7,887 nt of DNA from Syntrophobacterales bacterium. GTDB taxonomy: Bacteria > Desulfobacterota > Desulfobaccia > Desulfobaccales > 0-14-0-80-60-11. The position numbers and the translations under genes are program-made. Numbering within the stretch: the stretch's first letter is position 1; the number at the start of each line of letters is the position of its first letter. Below are positions 1 to 6,616 of this stretch, piece by piece. The notes beneath the pieces were generated by a model. That model ran no database searches and was not told the DNA's origin. It saw only the letters and a list, made by a program, of their open reading frames with translations. The stretch covers positions 1-7,887 of the forward strand of contig JAGVPN010000391.1 in NCBI GenBank assembly GCA_020052215.1. The letters run 5' to 3'.

Positions 1-2215
1 CCACTTCGGTACTGACGGAAAGCCGGCCCTCGCCCTGTATGGACTCCCCGCTGTTCATCAACAGATTGATGAACACCTGCTCCAGTTTGTTCTTGTCGCC
101 CAGGACCGGGGGCAGGTGCGGATCGATTTCCTGAACCAGCTGAATGCTCTGGAACATGAGATGATCCTCCACCAGAGAGATCACTTCTTCCAGGACGGCG
201 TTGATATTCAGGGGCACCATCTTGGAGGGCATGTGCCGGGAGAACTCCAGCAGTCCCTGGACGATCTCCTTGCAGCGGGTAGCCTCCCTGATAATCTTCT
301 CCACCTGGGTCCGCTCCGGCGCTCTTGCCTCCAGGTCCTCCAGGAGCAGGTAGCTGTAAACCAGAATGCCACCCAGGGGATTGTTGATTTCATGGGCAAC
401 CCCTGCGGCCAGTTGTCCCAGGGCCGCCAGCTTTTCCGTGCGGATCAGATGCTCCTCCAGGTGCTTTTTGTGGGTGATGTCCCGGATATGGGTCTGGATG
501 GCGGGCCGGCCTTCGTAGGTGGTGGGGAACGAGACGCCCTCCAGGTCGAATTTGCTGCCGTCCTTTTTGACCCCTTTCATTTCAAAGATCCGGGGGGTGG
601 AAGCGCCGCGCTGCAATTGCGTCTGCCACCGCTCCACCACCGGGCGGTACTGGGGGTCCACAAACTTGAGCAGCGATCGGTTCAGCATCTGGGCGGGTTC
701 CTGGTAATGGAACATCTCCAGGCAGGCCCGGTTCACGTATAAGAGCTTCAGGTTGCTGTGCAGGACGATGCCATCCAGGGAGGTTTCCACCAGGCGGCGG
801 AACTTATCTTCGGAATCCGTCAGTTCCCGGCCCAGCTGTTCCCGCTTGGTCATGTCCAGGATAACCTGCACCGCCCCCTGGATGCGGCCCTCATCATCAT
901 AGATGGGGGAGGCGGTATGATAGAGATAGCGCTCCCGGCCCCGGAAGTTAGGGAAATACTCGTAGGCCTCATAGGCCCCCGGCAGGTTGGGGGAGGGTTT
1001 GAGACTCTTGTCCCCGAAAAACTTTTCCAGGGCCTTGATGTTTTGCTCCACCACCAGGGAGGCCATGGACGGCCGCTCATGGGTATAGAAAGGCAGCCAG
1101 TAACGGTAGGTCCCCACCATTTCATGCCGGGAAAACCCGGTCAGTTCCTCGCAGGCACGGTTCCAGTAGATGATGCGGTGGGTGCGGTCAATGACGAAGG
1201 TGGGCACCGGCAGGCCTTCCAGAATGCCTTCGGTGGTTTTCTTCTCCCGCAGGAGTTCCCATTCCTTGAGCTTGCGTTCGTTAATATTCTTCAAGATGCC
1301 TTCGTAACCGGTGATGCGGCCCTCCTTATTCCGGCGCACGATGCCGGTGAGCAGGGCATGGACCTGGCCGCCGGTCTGAGGTTTCAGGGTCAATTCCAGG
1401 TCCCGGATATAGTCCTCCACTTCCACCTTGAGCTGAAACCGCTCCCAGTCCCGCGGCTCTTGAAAGATTTCCCTGAGATGGGGCAGGCTGAGGGCCTCGG
1501 CCTTGGAAGAAAACTTCAAGAGTTCCACGCCCGCCGGGTTGAGGTCCAGGAGGCGGCCCTCCAGATCGGTGACGAAAATCATGTCCTTGGAACCTTCAAA
1601 GATGCGGCGGTAGCGCCGTTCCGAGCGCCGCAGCTGGTGATAGAGGCGGGCGTTTTCAATGGCCAGGCCGATCTGGTTCCCCAGGATGCCCAGGAAATAC
1701 TTCTGTCGCCGGGAAGACCGGAAGGGGCGGGCATTTTTCGCCGCCAGATTAAGGAACCCGATAATATCGTCCCGATATTTCAAGGGAATGCTGGCCACCG
1801 CCCGGAACGTGGGGTCTTGCCGGATAGAATCGGTAAAGGTGGAAGAGAACAGGCGCGGATCATTGCGGATATCCTTAATGATCAAGGGTTCGACGGCTTG
1901 GGACTGGTTGGGCTCCATAAGGCCTTCCAGCGCCCCACCGGAGAGTTGGTCCAGGTACTCCTGGGGAAAGCCCCGGGAGGCGGCGTAGGTCAGGCGTTGG
2001 CGAACCGGGTCCCACAACAGCAAGAAGCCGGCGTCAATCCGGAAAAACTCGAGGACGGTTTCCAGGACCTCGTTGATGATCTCCTGGAGGTCCAGGGTGT
2101 GCGCGGTAATGGTGGCGATTTGATTAAACAGGTGCAGTTCCCGGCGGTGTTCCTTCTCCCCCGATTCCGGCTGATCCAGTTCCACCATGGCGTCTACGGC
2201 TGCTTCTTTCGCCAT
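1..2215 (-). CDS. Soluble GAF-PAS-PAS-PAS sensor histidine kinase, 3' end cut by the window edge
   Basis: About 738 residues are visible; the gene runs off the left edge. Translation gives an N-terminal GAF-like domain (about 30-190, with the motif IGLAIENARL near its end), three PAS domains (about 198-315, 325-460 and 467-582), a HisKA dimerisation domain with H-box GVAHEINNPL (phospho-acceptor His608), and the start of the HATPase domain with an N-box (EQVFINLLMNSGESI, Asn717 and Asn721). The G1, F and G2 boxes must lie beyond base 1. By family knowledge it autophosphorylates His608 in response to a ligand or redox cue and passes phosphate to a response regulator, which is not in this window. 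I see no signal peptide or membrane segment, so it should be cytoplasmic. The start ATG at 2215 has AAGGAGA nine bases upstream. It is transcribed divergently from the reductase gene. The signal sensed cannot be told from sequence. Confidence 0.93.
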   Translation of the reverse strand, partial: MAKEAAVDAMVELDQPESGEKEHRRELHLFNQIATITAHTLDLQEIINEVLETVLEFFRIDAGFLLLWDPVRQRLTYAASRGFPQEYLDQLSGGALEGLMEPNQSQAVEPLIIKDIRNDPRLFSSTFTDSIRQDPTFRAVASIPLKYRDDIIGFLNLAAKNARPFRSSRRQKYFLGILGNQIGLAIENARLYHQLRRSERRYRRIFEGSKDMIFVTDLEGRLLDLNPAGVELLKFSSKAEALSLPHLREIFQEPRDWERFQLKVEVEDYIRDLELTLKPQTGGQVHALLTGIVRRNKEGRITGYEGILKNINERKLKEWELLREKKTTEGILEGLPVPTFVIDRTHRIIYWNRACEELTGFSRHEMVGTYRYWLPFYTHERPSMASLVVEQNIKALEKFFGDKSLKPSPNLPGAYEAYEYFPNFRGRERYLYHTASPIYDDEGRIQGAVQVILDMTKREQLGRELTDSEDKFRRLVETSLDGIVLHSNLKLLYVNRACLEMFHYQEPAQMLNRSLLKFVDPQYRPVVERWQTQLQRGASTPRIFEMKGVKKDGSKFDLEGVSFPTTYEGRPAIQTHIRDITHKKHLEEHLIRTEKLAALGQLAAGVAHEINNPLGGILVYSYLLLEDLEARAPERTQVEKIIREATRCKEIVQGLLEFSRHMPSKMVPLNINAVLEEVISLVEDHLMFQSIQLVQEIDPHLPPVLGDKNKLEQVFINLLMNSGESIQGEGRLSVSTEV

Positions 2216-2222
2216 TTCCGGG

Positions 2223-2229
2223 TCTCCTT
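2223..2229 (-). promoter_or_regulatory. Ribosome binding site of the histidine kinase
   Basis: On the minus strand this reads AAGGAGA, with seven bases between it and the ATG at 2215. It is a near-ideal Shine-Dalgarno sequence and fixes the kinase start, arguing against any longer N-terminus. Confidence 0.7.
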
Positions 2230-2304
2230 GGATGATTTGTGGCTGCGGTGATTGGTATCGGCTTTCCAGAAGTTTGCCCATCAGGGATGGTGACCGATGT
2301 AACC

Positions 2305-2313
2305 ATCATATCA
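2305..2313 (-). promoter_or_regulatory. Possible extended -10 promoter of the histidine kinase
   Basis: Read on the minus strand this is TGATATGAT, matching an extended -10 (TG, one base, TATGAT). No good -35 hexamer lies 16-18 bases upstream, which is tolerable for extended -10 promoters. Transcription would start near 2298 and give a leader of about 80 bases before the kinase ATG. Confidence 0.3.
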
Positions 2314-2470
2314 GAAATAGGCTGCTTGCAGGAAGAGGCCGGCCTCTCCCTCTTCCCCGGACGTTCCGTCGGCGCTCGGGTCGCTCCCCCGCGTGGCCCT
2401 ATCCTCCGGCGAGACCTCCCCAGGATAAGGGAAAGCATCAGAAAAACTCAACCGGACATCTGTATGTGCT

Positions 2471-2484
2471 ATTGACCATTGACA
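2471..2484 (+). repeat. Two-copy heptamer direct repeat (ATTGACC ATTGACA)
   Basis: Two tandem 7-base units, ATTGACC and ATTGACA, differ at the last base. They end ten bases before the -35 element of the rightward promoter, where an activator could bind. The unit length equals that of the GTGAGCA repeat at 4497, so it may instead be simple-repeat drift. Confidence 0.4.
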
Positions 2485-2493
2485 ATCCCGGTC

Positions 2494-2522
2494 TTGCCAG
2501 TTCCCCACCTTTGGTCTAATAT
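2494..2522 (+). promoter_or_regulatory. Sigma-70-type promoter for the reductase-led gene group
   Basis: TTGCCA (2494-2499) and TAATAT (2517-2522) are separated by exactly 17 bases, each close to the housekeeping consensus. Transcription would start near 2529, giving a leader of about 80 bases before the ATG at 2609. A TTGACA at 2479 also occurs, but it is 32 bases from the -10 and so is not its partner. Confidence 0.6.
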
Positions 2523-2608
2523 ACGACAGTACGCCACGGCACAAGGATCAACTGCTTTTTGTCCCGTTTCCGCCGCCCAAGGAGAGTCGCCCCCGGACCT
2601 GGTGGACC

Positions 2609-3790
2609 ATGACCTTAGTTTCGGCCAGTCGCGAAGTCGCCATCATCGGCGCCGGTCCCGCCGGAGCCACCCTGGCTTACGAGCTGCTTCAGGGGGGGCT
2701 GAAACCCCTCATCCTGGATAAGGCCGTTTTTCCCCGGATCAAAGTCTGTGCCGGCGGTCTGACCATCAAGGCCCTCAAATTCCTGCCCCCGGACCTGGGC
2801 CCGGTCCTGGAAAATGAGATTAACCGGGTGCAGTTGAGCTTTAACCTGGGCCGCACCTTCACCAAAACCTCGCATCAGCCGTTGCTCTACACGGTGGAGC
2901 GGCAACGGTTCGACGCCATCCTCATGGACCGGGTGAGGCAAGCCGGAGGGGAGTTCGGGGAGGGGGAGCGGCTGGAGGCGATAACCCCGGGTCCGGGGGA
3001 CTTATCCACCCTGGCCACCTCCAGGCGGCTGATTACGGTCCGGGTTATTGTGGGCGCCGACGGCGCCCGGAGCAGGGTGGCTCGAAGCGCCGGCTTGCAG
3101 CCGGTGGATTTCTGGCATCTGGGGCTCCAGATGGAAGTCCCCCGGAACCTGATGGGAAAGAGCGCCTCGGAGTTCACCCGCACGATCTATTTGGACATGG
3201 GGACCATGGCCCACGGCTATGCCTGGGTCTTTCCCCGGGGCGAAGTCCTGCTCATCGGGGTGGGGGGCCCGGTGCACCAGGGGCCGCAGCTCAAGCGGTA
3301 TCATGCCCGCCTGCTGTCTCACCTGGGCCTGGGGGAGCAGTCTTTCCCTCTGGCGGCGCACCTCATTCCCCACCGGGTAACCCCCAGGCCCATCATGAGG
3401 GGCGGGGTCCTCCTGGTGGGGGACGCCGCCGGCCTGGCGGATTTCTGGACCGGGGAAGGAATTTTCTCCGCCTTGCACAGCGCTCGCCTGGCGGCCCGGC
3501 AGATCCTCAGGTTCTTCCGGGGGGAGGCCGGGGCGCTCACCGACTACCAGGCCCGGGTGGATCGGGAGATCGCCCCGGAGCTGAAGGCCTCATATCAGTT
3601 TTCCCGATTATTCGCTGGTATCGGCTCGCTGGCCTTCAGATGCTTGGAGCGCTATGACTATCCCTGGGAGGTATTTTGCCGGGTCATGCGGGGCGACCGG
3701 TCATTTGAAGAGATAAAAAAACGCTTCCGCCCGGATATCTTATTCCGCAAACTCCTGGTAAAATCTGCCAGAAACCGACCGATCGCCTGA
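2609..3790 (+). CDS. FAD-dependent geranylgeranyl reductase family oxidoreductase
   Basis: This 393-residue protein has the usual length and layout of the family. It shows an N-terminal dinucleotide-binding loop GAGPAG (14-19), an acidic residue after the second strand (Asp37), the family region FPRIKVCAGGL (41-51) with Cys47, VERQRFDA (96-103), VGADGARSRVA (148-158), GYAWVFP (203-209) and the second FAD motif VGDAAGLADFWTGEG (270-284). Relatives reduce isoprenoid double bonds in chlorophyll side chains, menaquinone tails or isoprenoid lipids, using flavin and an electron donor. The substrate here is unknown; with no chlorophyll genes nearby, a quinone or lipid is more likely (inference). The ATG at 2609 has only a weak, close ribosome site (GGTGG, 2601-2605); the better AAGGAG at 2579 is too far away and has no in-frame start after it. 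It is followed after 13 bases by the phosphodiesterase gene, implying co-transcription. A different flavin hydroxylase-fold enzyme is possible. Confidence 0.87.
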   Translation: MTLVSASREVAIIGAGPAGATLAYELLQGGLKPLILDKAVFPRIKVCAGGLTIKALKFLPPDLGPVLENEINRVQLSFNLGRTFTKTSHQPLLYTVERQRFDAILMDRVRQAGGEFGEGERLEAITPGPGDLSTLATSRRLITVRVIVGADGARSRVARSAGLQPVDFWHLGLQMEVPRNLMGKSASEFTRTIYLDMGTMAHGYAWVFPRGEVLLIGVGGPVHQGPQLKRYHARLLSHLGLGEQSFPLAAHLIPHRVTPRPIMRGGVLLVGDAAGLADFWTGEGIFSALHSARLAARQILRFFRGEAGALTDYQARVDREIAPELKASYQFSRLFAGIGSLAFRCLERYDYPWEVFCRVMRGDRSFEEIKKRFRPDILFRKLLVKSARNRPIA

Positions 3791-3798
3791 AGAAAGGG
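3791..3798 (+). promoter_or_regulatory. Ribosome binding site selecting a GTG start for the phosphodiesterase
   Basis: AGAAAGGG sits five bases before GTG at 3804, immediately after the reductase stop codon. The spacing supports the GTG rather than the in-frame ATG at 3816, which would leave only one residue before the catalytic HRG. Confidence 0.55.
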
Positions 3799-3803
3799 TT
3801 ACT

Positions 3804-4514
3804 GTGGCAAAGATTATGGGACACCGGGGGGCCCCGGCCGATGAACCGGAAAACACCTTGCGCTCGTTCAGACGGGCCTTGGCGGTGGGAGTGGCCGCAG
3901 TGGAGCTGGACGTCCAGTTGACCAAAGACGGCCGCCTGGCGGTGATCCACGACGAAACCCTGGACCGGACCACCAACGGCACAGGCAGGGTGAAAGACTT
4001 CACCCTGGCGGAACTGCACCGGCTTGATGCCGGCCGGGGGGAGCCCGTGCCTTCCCTGGAGGCAGTTTTTGACCTGGTGCGGGGGAAGGCCCACCTGGTG
4101 GTGGAACTGAAACAACCGGAGGCCGCCGGGGCGTTGCTGGATTTTTTCCAGGAACGCCGGGCCTTTGAATCCGCCACCGTCATCTCCTTCTGGCACCCGG
4201 CCGTCAAAGCCCTCAAACAGGCCGAGCCGCGCTTTAACACCGGCGTCCTCCTGGTGGGATGCCCGGTGGACCCCGTAGGCCTGGCCCGGGCCGCCAACTC
4301 CGACGCCCTGATCCTCCAGTACGCCTACGTGACCCCGGAGTTGGTGGATGCCGCCCATAACCACGGCCTTTTGGTCTACGTCTGGAACATCGACGACATC
4401 ACCACCCTGAAACCTTACCTGACCATGAACCTGGACGGCATCGGCAGCAATCGGCCGAATATTTTGATAGAATATCTTAAGAAAGTTGAAGCGGAAGTGA
4501 GCAGTGAGCAGTGA
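3804..4514 (+). CDS. Glycerophosphodiester phosphodiesterase (GDPD family)
   Basis: The 236-residue product is a complete cytoplasmic-type GDPD with a TIM-barrel fold. Visible motifs are HRG (7-9), PENT (15-18), ELDV with Glu34 and Asp36 as metal ligands, HDETLDRTTNGTG (His49 being the second catalytic histidine), PSLE (83-86), VELK (100-103), Trp194 and DGIGSNRP (211-218) near the end. By family knowledge it hydrolyses deacylated phospholipid diesters to glycerol 3-phosphate and an alcohol, using a divalent metal. There is no signal peptide, so it is a recycling enzyme inside the cell. It starts at GTG 13 bases after the reductase. Oddly, its last residues (VSSEQ) and its stop codon are encoded by a GTGAGCA tandem repeat, so the natural C-terminus may have been altered by repeat insertion. 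The substrate could be another phosphodiester. Confidence 0.93.
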   Translation: MAKIMGHRGAPADEPENTLRSFRRALAVGVAAVELDVQLTKDGRLAVIHDETLDRTTNGTGRVKDFTLAELHRLDAGRGEPVPSLEAVFDLVRGKAHLVVELKQPEAAGALLDFFQERRAFESATVISFWHPAVKALKQAEPRFNTGVLLVGCPVDPVGLARAANSDALILQYAYVTPELVDAAHNHGLLVYVWNIDDITTLKPYLTMNLDGIGSNRPNILIEYLKKVEAEVSSEQ

Positions 4515-4552
4515 GCAGTTTTCGATTTTGCTGCTCACCGCTCACGGCTCAT
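4497..4552 (+). repeat. Triple GTGAGCA heptamer repeat forming a long hairpin across a stop codon
   Basis: Three perfect tandem copies of GTGAGCA occupy 4497-4517. A 12-base loop (4519-4530) is followed by the reverse complement, CTGCTCACCGCTCACGGCTCAT (shown as arm 4531-4552), which pairs with 4497-4518 at 19 of 22 positions. The stop TGA of the phosphodiesterase (4512-4514) lies in the third copy. No T-run follows, so it is a poor intrinsic terminator. It could instead block 3' decay or attenuate reading into the aconitase gene. Confidence 0.85.
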
Positions 4553-4586
4553 CCTCTCCGCAACAGCATTTTCCGAAGGGATTTAT

Positions 4587-6506
4587 ATGGCAAAAACGAT
4601 AGTCGAACAGGTGATGGCGGCGCATCTGGTGTCCGGGGAGTTGGCCCCCGGGGCTGAGGTGGCGCTCAAAATTGATCATACCTTGACCCAGGATGCCACC
4701 GGCACGCTGGCCTATCTGGAGTTCGAGGCCATGGGGGTGGAGCGGGCCCGGCCCGAGGTGGCGGTGAGTTATGTGGACCACAATCTGCCCCAGACGGATT
4801 TTCGCAACGCCGACGACCACCGGTTTTTGCGGACGGTGGCGGCCCGCTACGGCCTCTACTTTTCGCCGCCGGGCAACGGCATCAGCCACCAGGTGCACCT
4901 GGAGCGGTTCAGCGCCCCGGGCAAGACTTTGCTGGGGTCCGACAGCCACACGCCCACGGCCGGGGGCGCCGGGATGCTGGCTTTTGGGGCCGGGGGGCTG
5001 GACGTGGCCCTGGCGTTGGCCGGGCAACCTTTTTACCTGGTCATGCCCGAGATTCTGGGAGTGCGGCTGACGGGGCGATTTCGGCCCTGGGTGTCGGCCA
5101 AGGACGTCATCCTGGAGTTGCTGCGCCGCCTGACGGTCAAGGGTGGCCGGGGCAAGATTCTGGAATTCTTCGGACCGGCCTTGCGCTATCTCAGTGTGCC
5201 CGAACGCGCCGCCATCACCAATATGGGGGCCGAGCTGGGGGCCACCACCTCCATCTTCCCGGCGGATGCCCAGACGCACCGGTTTTTGAAGTTGCAGGGT
5301 CGGGCGCAGGATTTCCGGCCCCTCAAGGTCCAGGGTCGCCCGCGCTACGCCGCGGTGGAGGAGGTGGACCTGGATCAGTTGGTACCCCTCGTCGCCCAGC
5401 CCAGTTCCCCGGACCGGGTGGCGCGGGTGAAAGACCTGGAGGGGACGCCGGTGGAGCAGGTGCTCATCGGCTCCTGCGCCAATTCCTCGTTTCGGGATTT
5501 GATGATCGCCGCCCAGGCCTTGCGGGGGCGGCGGGTGCACCCCCGGGTGAGCCTGGAGATCAATCCCGGTTCCCGGCAGGTGTTGGAAAACCTCATCCGG
5601 GCCGGGGGCCTGCTGCCGCTGTTGGCGGCTGGGGCCCGGGTGATGCCGCCGGGCTGCTGGGGGTGCATCGGCATGGGCCAGGCCCCGCCCACCAATGCCG
5701 CGTCGGTGCGCACCTTTCCCCGGAACTTTCCGGGACGCAGCGGCACCAAGGACGATCGGGTTTATCTAGCCAGCCCCGAAACCGCAGTGGCCGCGGCCAT
5801 CTTCGGGGAACTGCGGGACCCCCGGGACCTGGGGGATTACCCCAGGGTGAGTGGGCCCCGGCGCCTGGTGATGAGCGGGGCGACGGTCATCCCCCCGCCG
5901 CCGCCGGGGGAGGCCGGGGAAGTGGTCCGGGGCCCCAACATCGTGCCCTTCCCCCAACTGACGCCCCTTCCCGAGACCTGGCGTGGAGAAGTGTGGCTCA
6001 AAGTGGGGGATAATGTCACCACCGACGACATCCTGCCGGCGGGCAGCCAGATCCTGCCGCTGCGGAGCAACCTCCCGGCCATCAGCCAGTATGCCTTTAC
6101 CCGCCTGGACCCGGAATTTCCCCAACGGGTCAAGGGCCGGGGAGAAGGCGCGGTGGTGGGCGGGGAGAACTACGGCCAGGGGTCGTCCCGGGAGCACGCC
6201 GCCCTGGCGCCCCGGTATCTGGGGGTGAGGGTTAAACTGGTGAAAAGCTTTGCCCGGATTCACCTGGCCAATCTGATCAATTTTGGCATCCTGCCCCTGA
6301 CCTTTGAGAATCCCGGGGATTACGACGTCATGGCTCAGGGCCAAACCCTGGAATTGCCCGGGGTGCGGCAGCGGCTGCTGGACGGGGCGGAACGCCTGCC
6401 CCTGAAGATGGGAGGTCAGGAAATCTGGGTCCGAGTGGACCTGTCGGCGCGGCAGCGACGCCTCCTCGCGGGGGGCGGCGCGCTGAATCTGGCCAGGGAA
6501 GGTTAG
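4587..6506 (+). CDS. Aconitate hydratase, compact Aquifex-type
   Basis: The 639-residue protein interconverts citrate and isocitrate through cis-aconitate in the TCA cycle, using a [4Fe-4S] cluster. It is much shorter than the roughly 900-residue AcnA and AcnB, matching the compact monomeric class described for Aquifex and also resembling isopropylmalate isomerase. Visible motifs are IDHTLTQDATGT (29-40), SYVDHN (61-66), GSDSHTPTAGGAG (117-129), GSCANSS (295-301, Cys297) and PPGCWGCIG (354-362, Cys357 and Cys360), so all three cluster cysteines are present. The swivel domain carries GDNVTTDDILPAG (474-486) and GENYGQGSSREHAA (526-539) with the substrate-binding SxR region. ATG 4587 is preceded by GAAGGG with six bases between. 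It is 72 bases downstream of the phosphodiesterase, beyond a hairpin. Its stop codon is the first triplet of a palindromic repeat. Homoaconitase or another hydro-lyase is possible but less likely. Confidence 0.93.
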   Translation: MAKTIVEQVMAAHLVSGELAPGAEVALKIDHTLTQDATGTLAYLEFEAMGVERARPEVAVSYVDHNLPQTDFRNADDHRFLRTVAARYGLYFSPPGNGISHQVHLERFSAPGKTLLGSDSHTPTAGGAGMLAFGAGGLDVALALAGQPFYLVMPEILGVRLTGRFRPWVSAKDVILELLRRLTVKGGRGKILEFFGPALRYLSVPERAAITNMGAELGATTSIFPADAQTHRFLKLQGRAQDFRPLKVQGRPRYAAVEEVDLDQLVPLVAQPSSPDRVARVKDLEGTPVEQVLIGSCANSSFRDLMIAAQALRGRRVHPRVSLEINPGSRQVLENLIRAGGLLPLLAAGARVMPPGCWGCIGMGQAPPTNAASVRTFPRNFPGRSGTKDDRVYLASPETAVAAAIFGELRDPRDLGDYPRVSGPRRLVMSGATVIPPPPPGEAGEVVRGPNIVPFPQLTPLPETWRGEVWLKVGDNVTTDDILPAGSQILPLRSNLPAISQYAFTRLDPEFPQRVKGRGEGAVVGGENYGQGSSREHAALAPRYLGVRVKLVKSFARIHLANLINFGILPLTFENPGDYDVMAQGQTLELPGVRQRLLDGAERLPLKMGGQEIWVRVDLSARQRRLLAGGGALNLAREG

Positions 6507-6530
6507 GGGCGGACCAGCGGGTCGCCCCTA
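6504..6530 (+). repeat. TAGGGGCG palindromic element at the aconitase stop codon
   Basis: Arms TAGGGGCG (6504-6511) and CGCCCCTA (6523-6530) are perfect 8-base inverted repeats. Inside, ACC pairs with GGT around AGCG, with one bulged G, giving an 11-pair stem. The first three bases are the aconitase TAG stop. The arms match those of the palindrome at 7826-7853. No T-run follows, so termination would be inefficient. Confidence 0.75.
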
Positions 6531-6549
6531 TTCTGCTCCCGGCCTCGCA

Positions 6550-6596
6550 GTTGGGGCGAGAGGGAGGCTGCGGCGCGCCGGTTGCCTCCCCTCAAC
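6550..6596 (+). promoter_or_regulatory. GC-rich stem-loop in the leader of the 208-residue protein
   Basis: GGGAGGC (6562-6568) pairs with GCCTCCC (6584-6590), enclosing the perfect palindrome CGGCGCGCCG (6571-6580). Flanking GTTG (6550-6553) and CAAC (6593-6596) can also pair. It ends 20 bases before the start codon. It may act as an RNA stabiliser or attenuator; there is no T-run and no recognised riboswitch consensus. Confidence 0.4.
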
Positions 6597-6603
6597 TCCG
6601 TCA

Positions 6604-6609
6604 GAGAGG
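6604..6609 (+). promoter_or_regulatory. Ribosome binding site fixing the start of the 208-residue protein
   Basis: GAGAGG lies seven bases before ATG 6617. This supports 6617 rather than the in-frame TTG at 6551, whose extra 22 residues would be translated straight through the GC-rich hairpin and lack a good ribosome site. Confidence 0.6.
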
Positions 6610-6616
6610 TAAGCTC

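Larger units (their letters stand above)
2216..2608. other. Divergent intergenic control region, no gene seen
   Basis: These 393 bases separate the kinase (leftward) from the reductase (rightward). Short open frames here have no family resemblance and no good ribosome sites. The region holds a rightward promoter at 2494-2522, a possible leftward extended -10 at 2305-2313, a 7-base direct repeat at 2471-2484 and a perfect 14-base palindrome (AGAGGCC/GGCCTCT) at 2334-2347. The palindrome lies just upstream of the leftward -10 and could be an operator, although GC-rich DNA yields such palindromes by chance. Bases 2330-2440 are GC-rich and otherwise featureless. Confidence 0.6.

Noticed and set aside
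116..742. A 208-codon open frame on the plus strand.
   Set aside because: It is antisense to the kinase core; the H-box and N-box are encoded on the other strand.
758..2251. A 497-codon open frame on the plus strand, longer than most genes here.
   Set aside because: It lies antisense to the histidine kinase, whose minus-strand translation shows GAF, PAS, H-box and N-box motifs. The plus-strand product has no recognisable motifs and is explained by stop-poor GC-rich codons.
2187..2544. Several overlapping short open frames on both strands between the kinase and the reductase.
   Set aside because: They overlap each other and the promoters, lack ribosome sites and have low-complexity basic or proline-rich products.
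3684..4538. A 284-codon open frame on the minus strand.
   Set aside because: It overlaps the phosphodiesterase, whose catalytic motifs are clear on the plus strand.
4497..4552. A CRISPR array, suggested by regularly repeated short units.
   Set aside because: The units are 7 bases and directly abutting, with no spacers and no cas genes nearby.
4542..5540. A 332-codon open frame on the minus strand.
   Set aside because: It is a shadow of aconitase; its product is rich in H, P, G and Q with no domain pattern.
6551..6616. A 22-residue N-terminal extension of the 208-residue protein from a TTG start.
   Set aside because: It has no good ribosome site and crosses the GC-rich hairpin; ATG 6617 has GAGAGG at suitable spacing.
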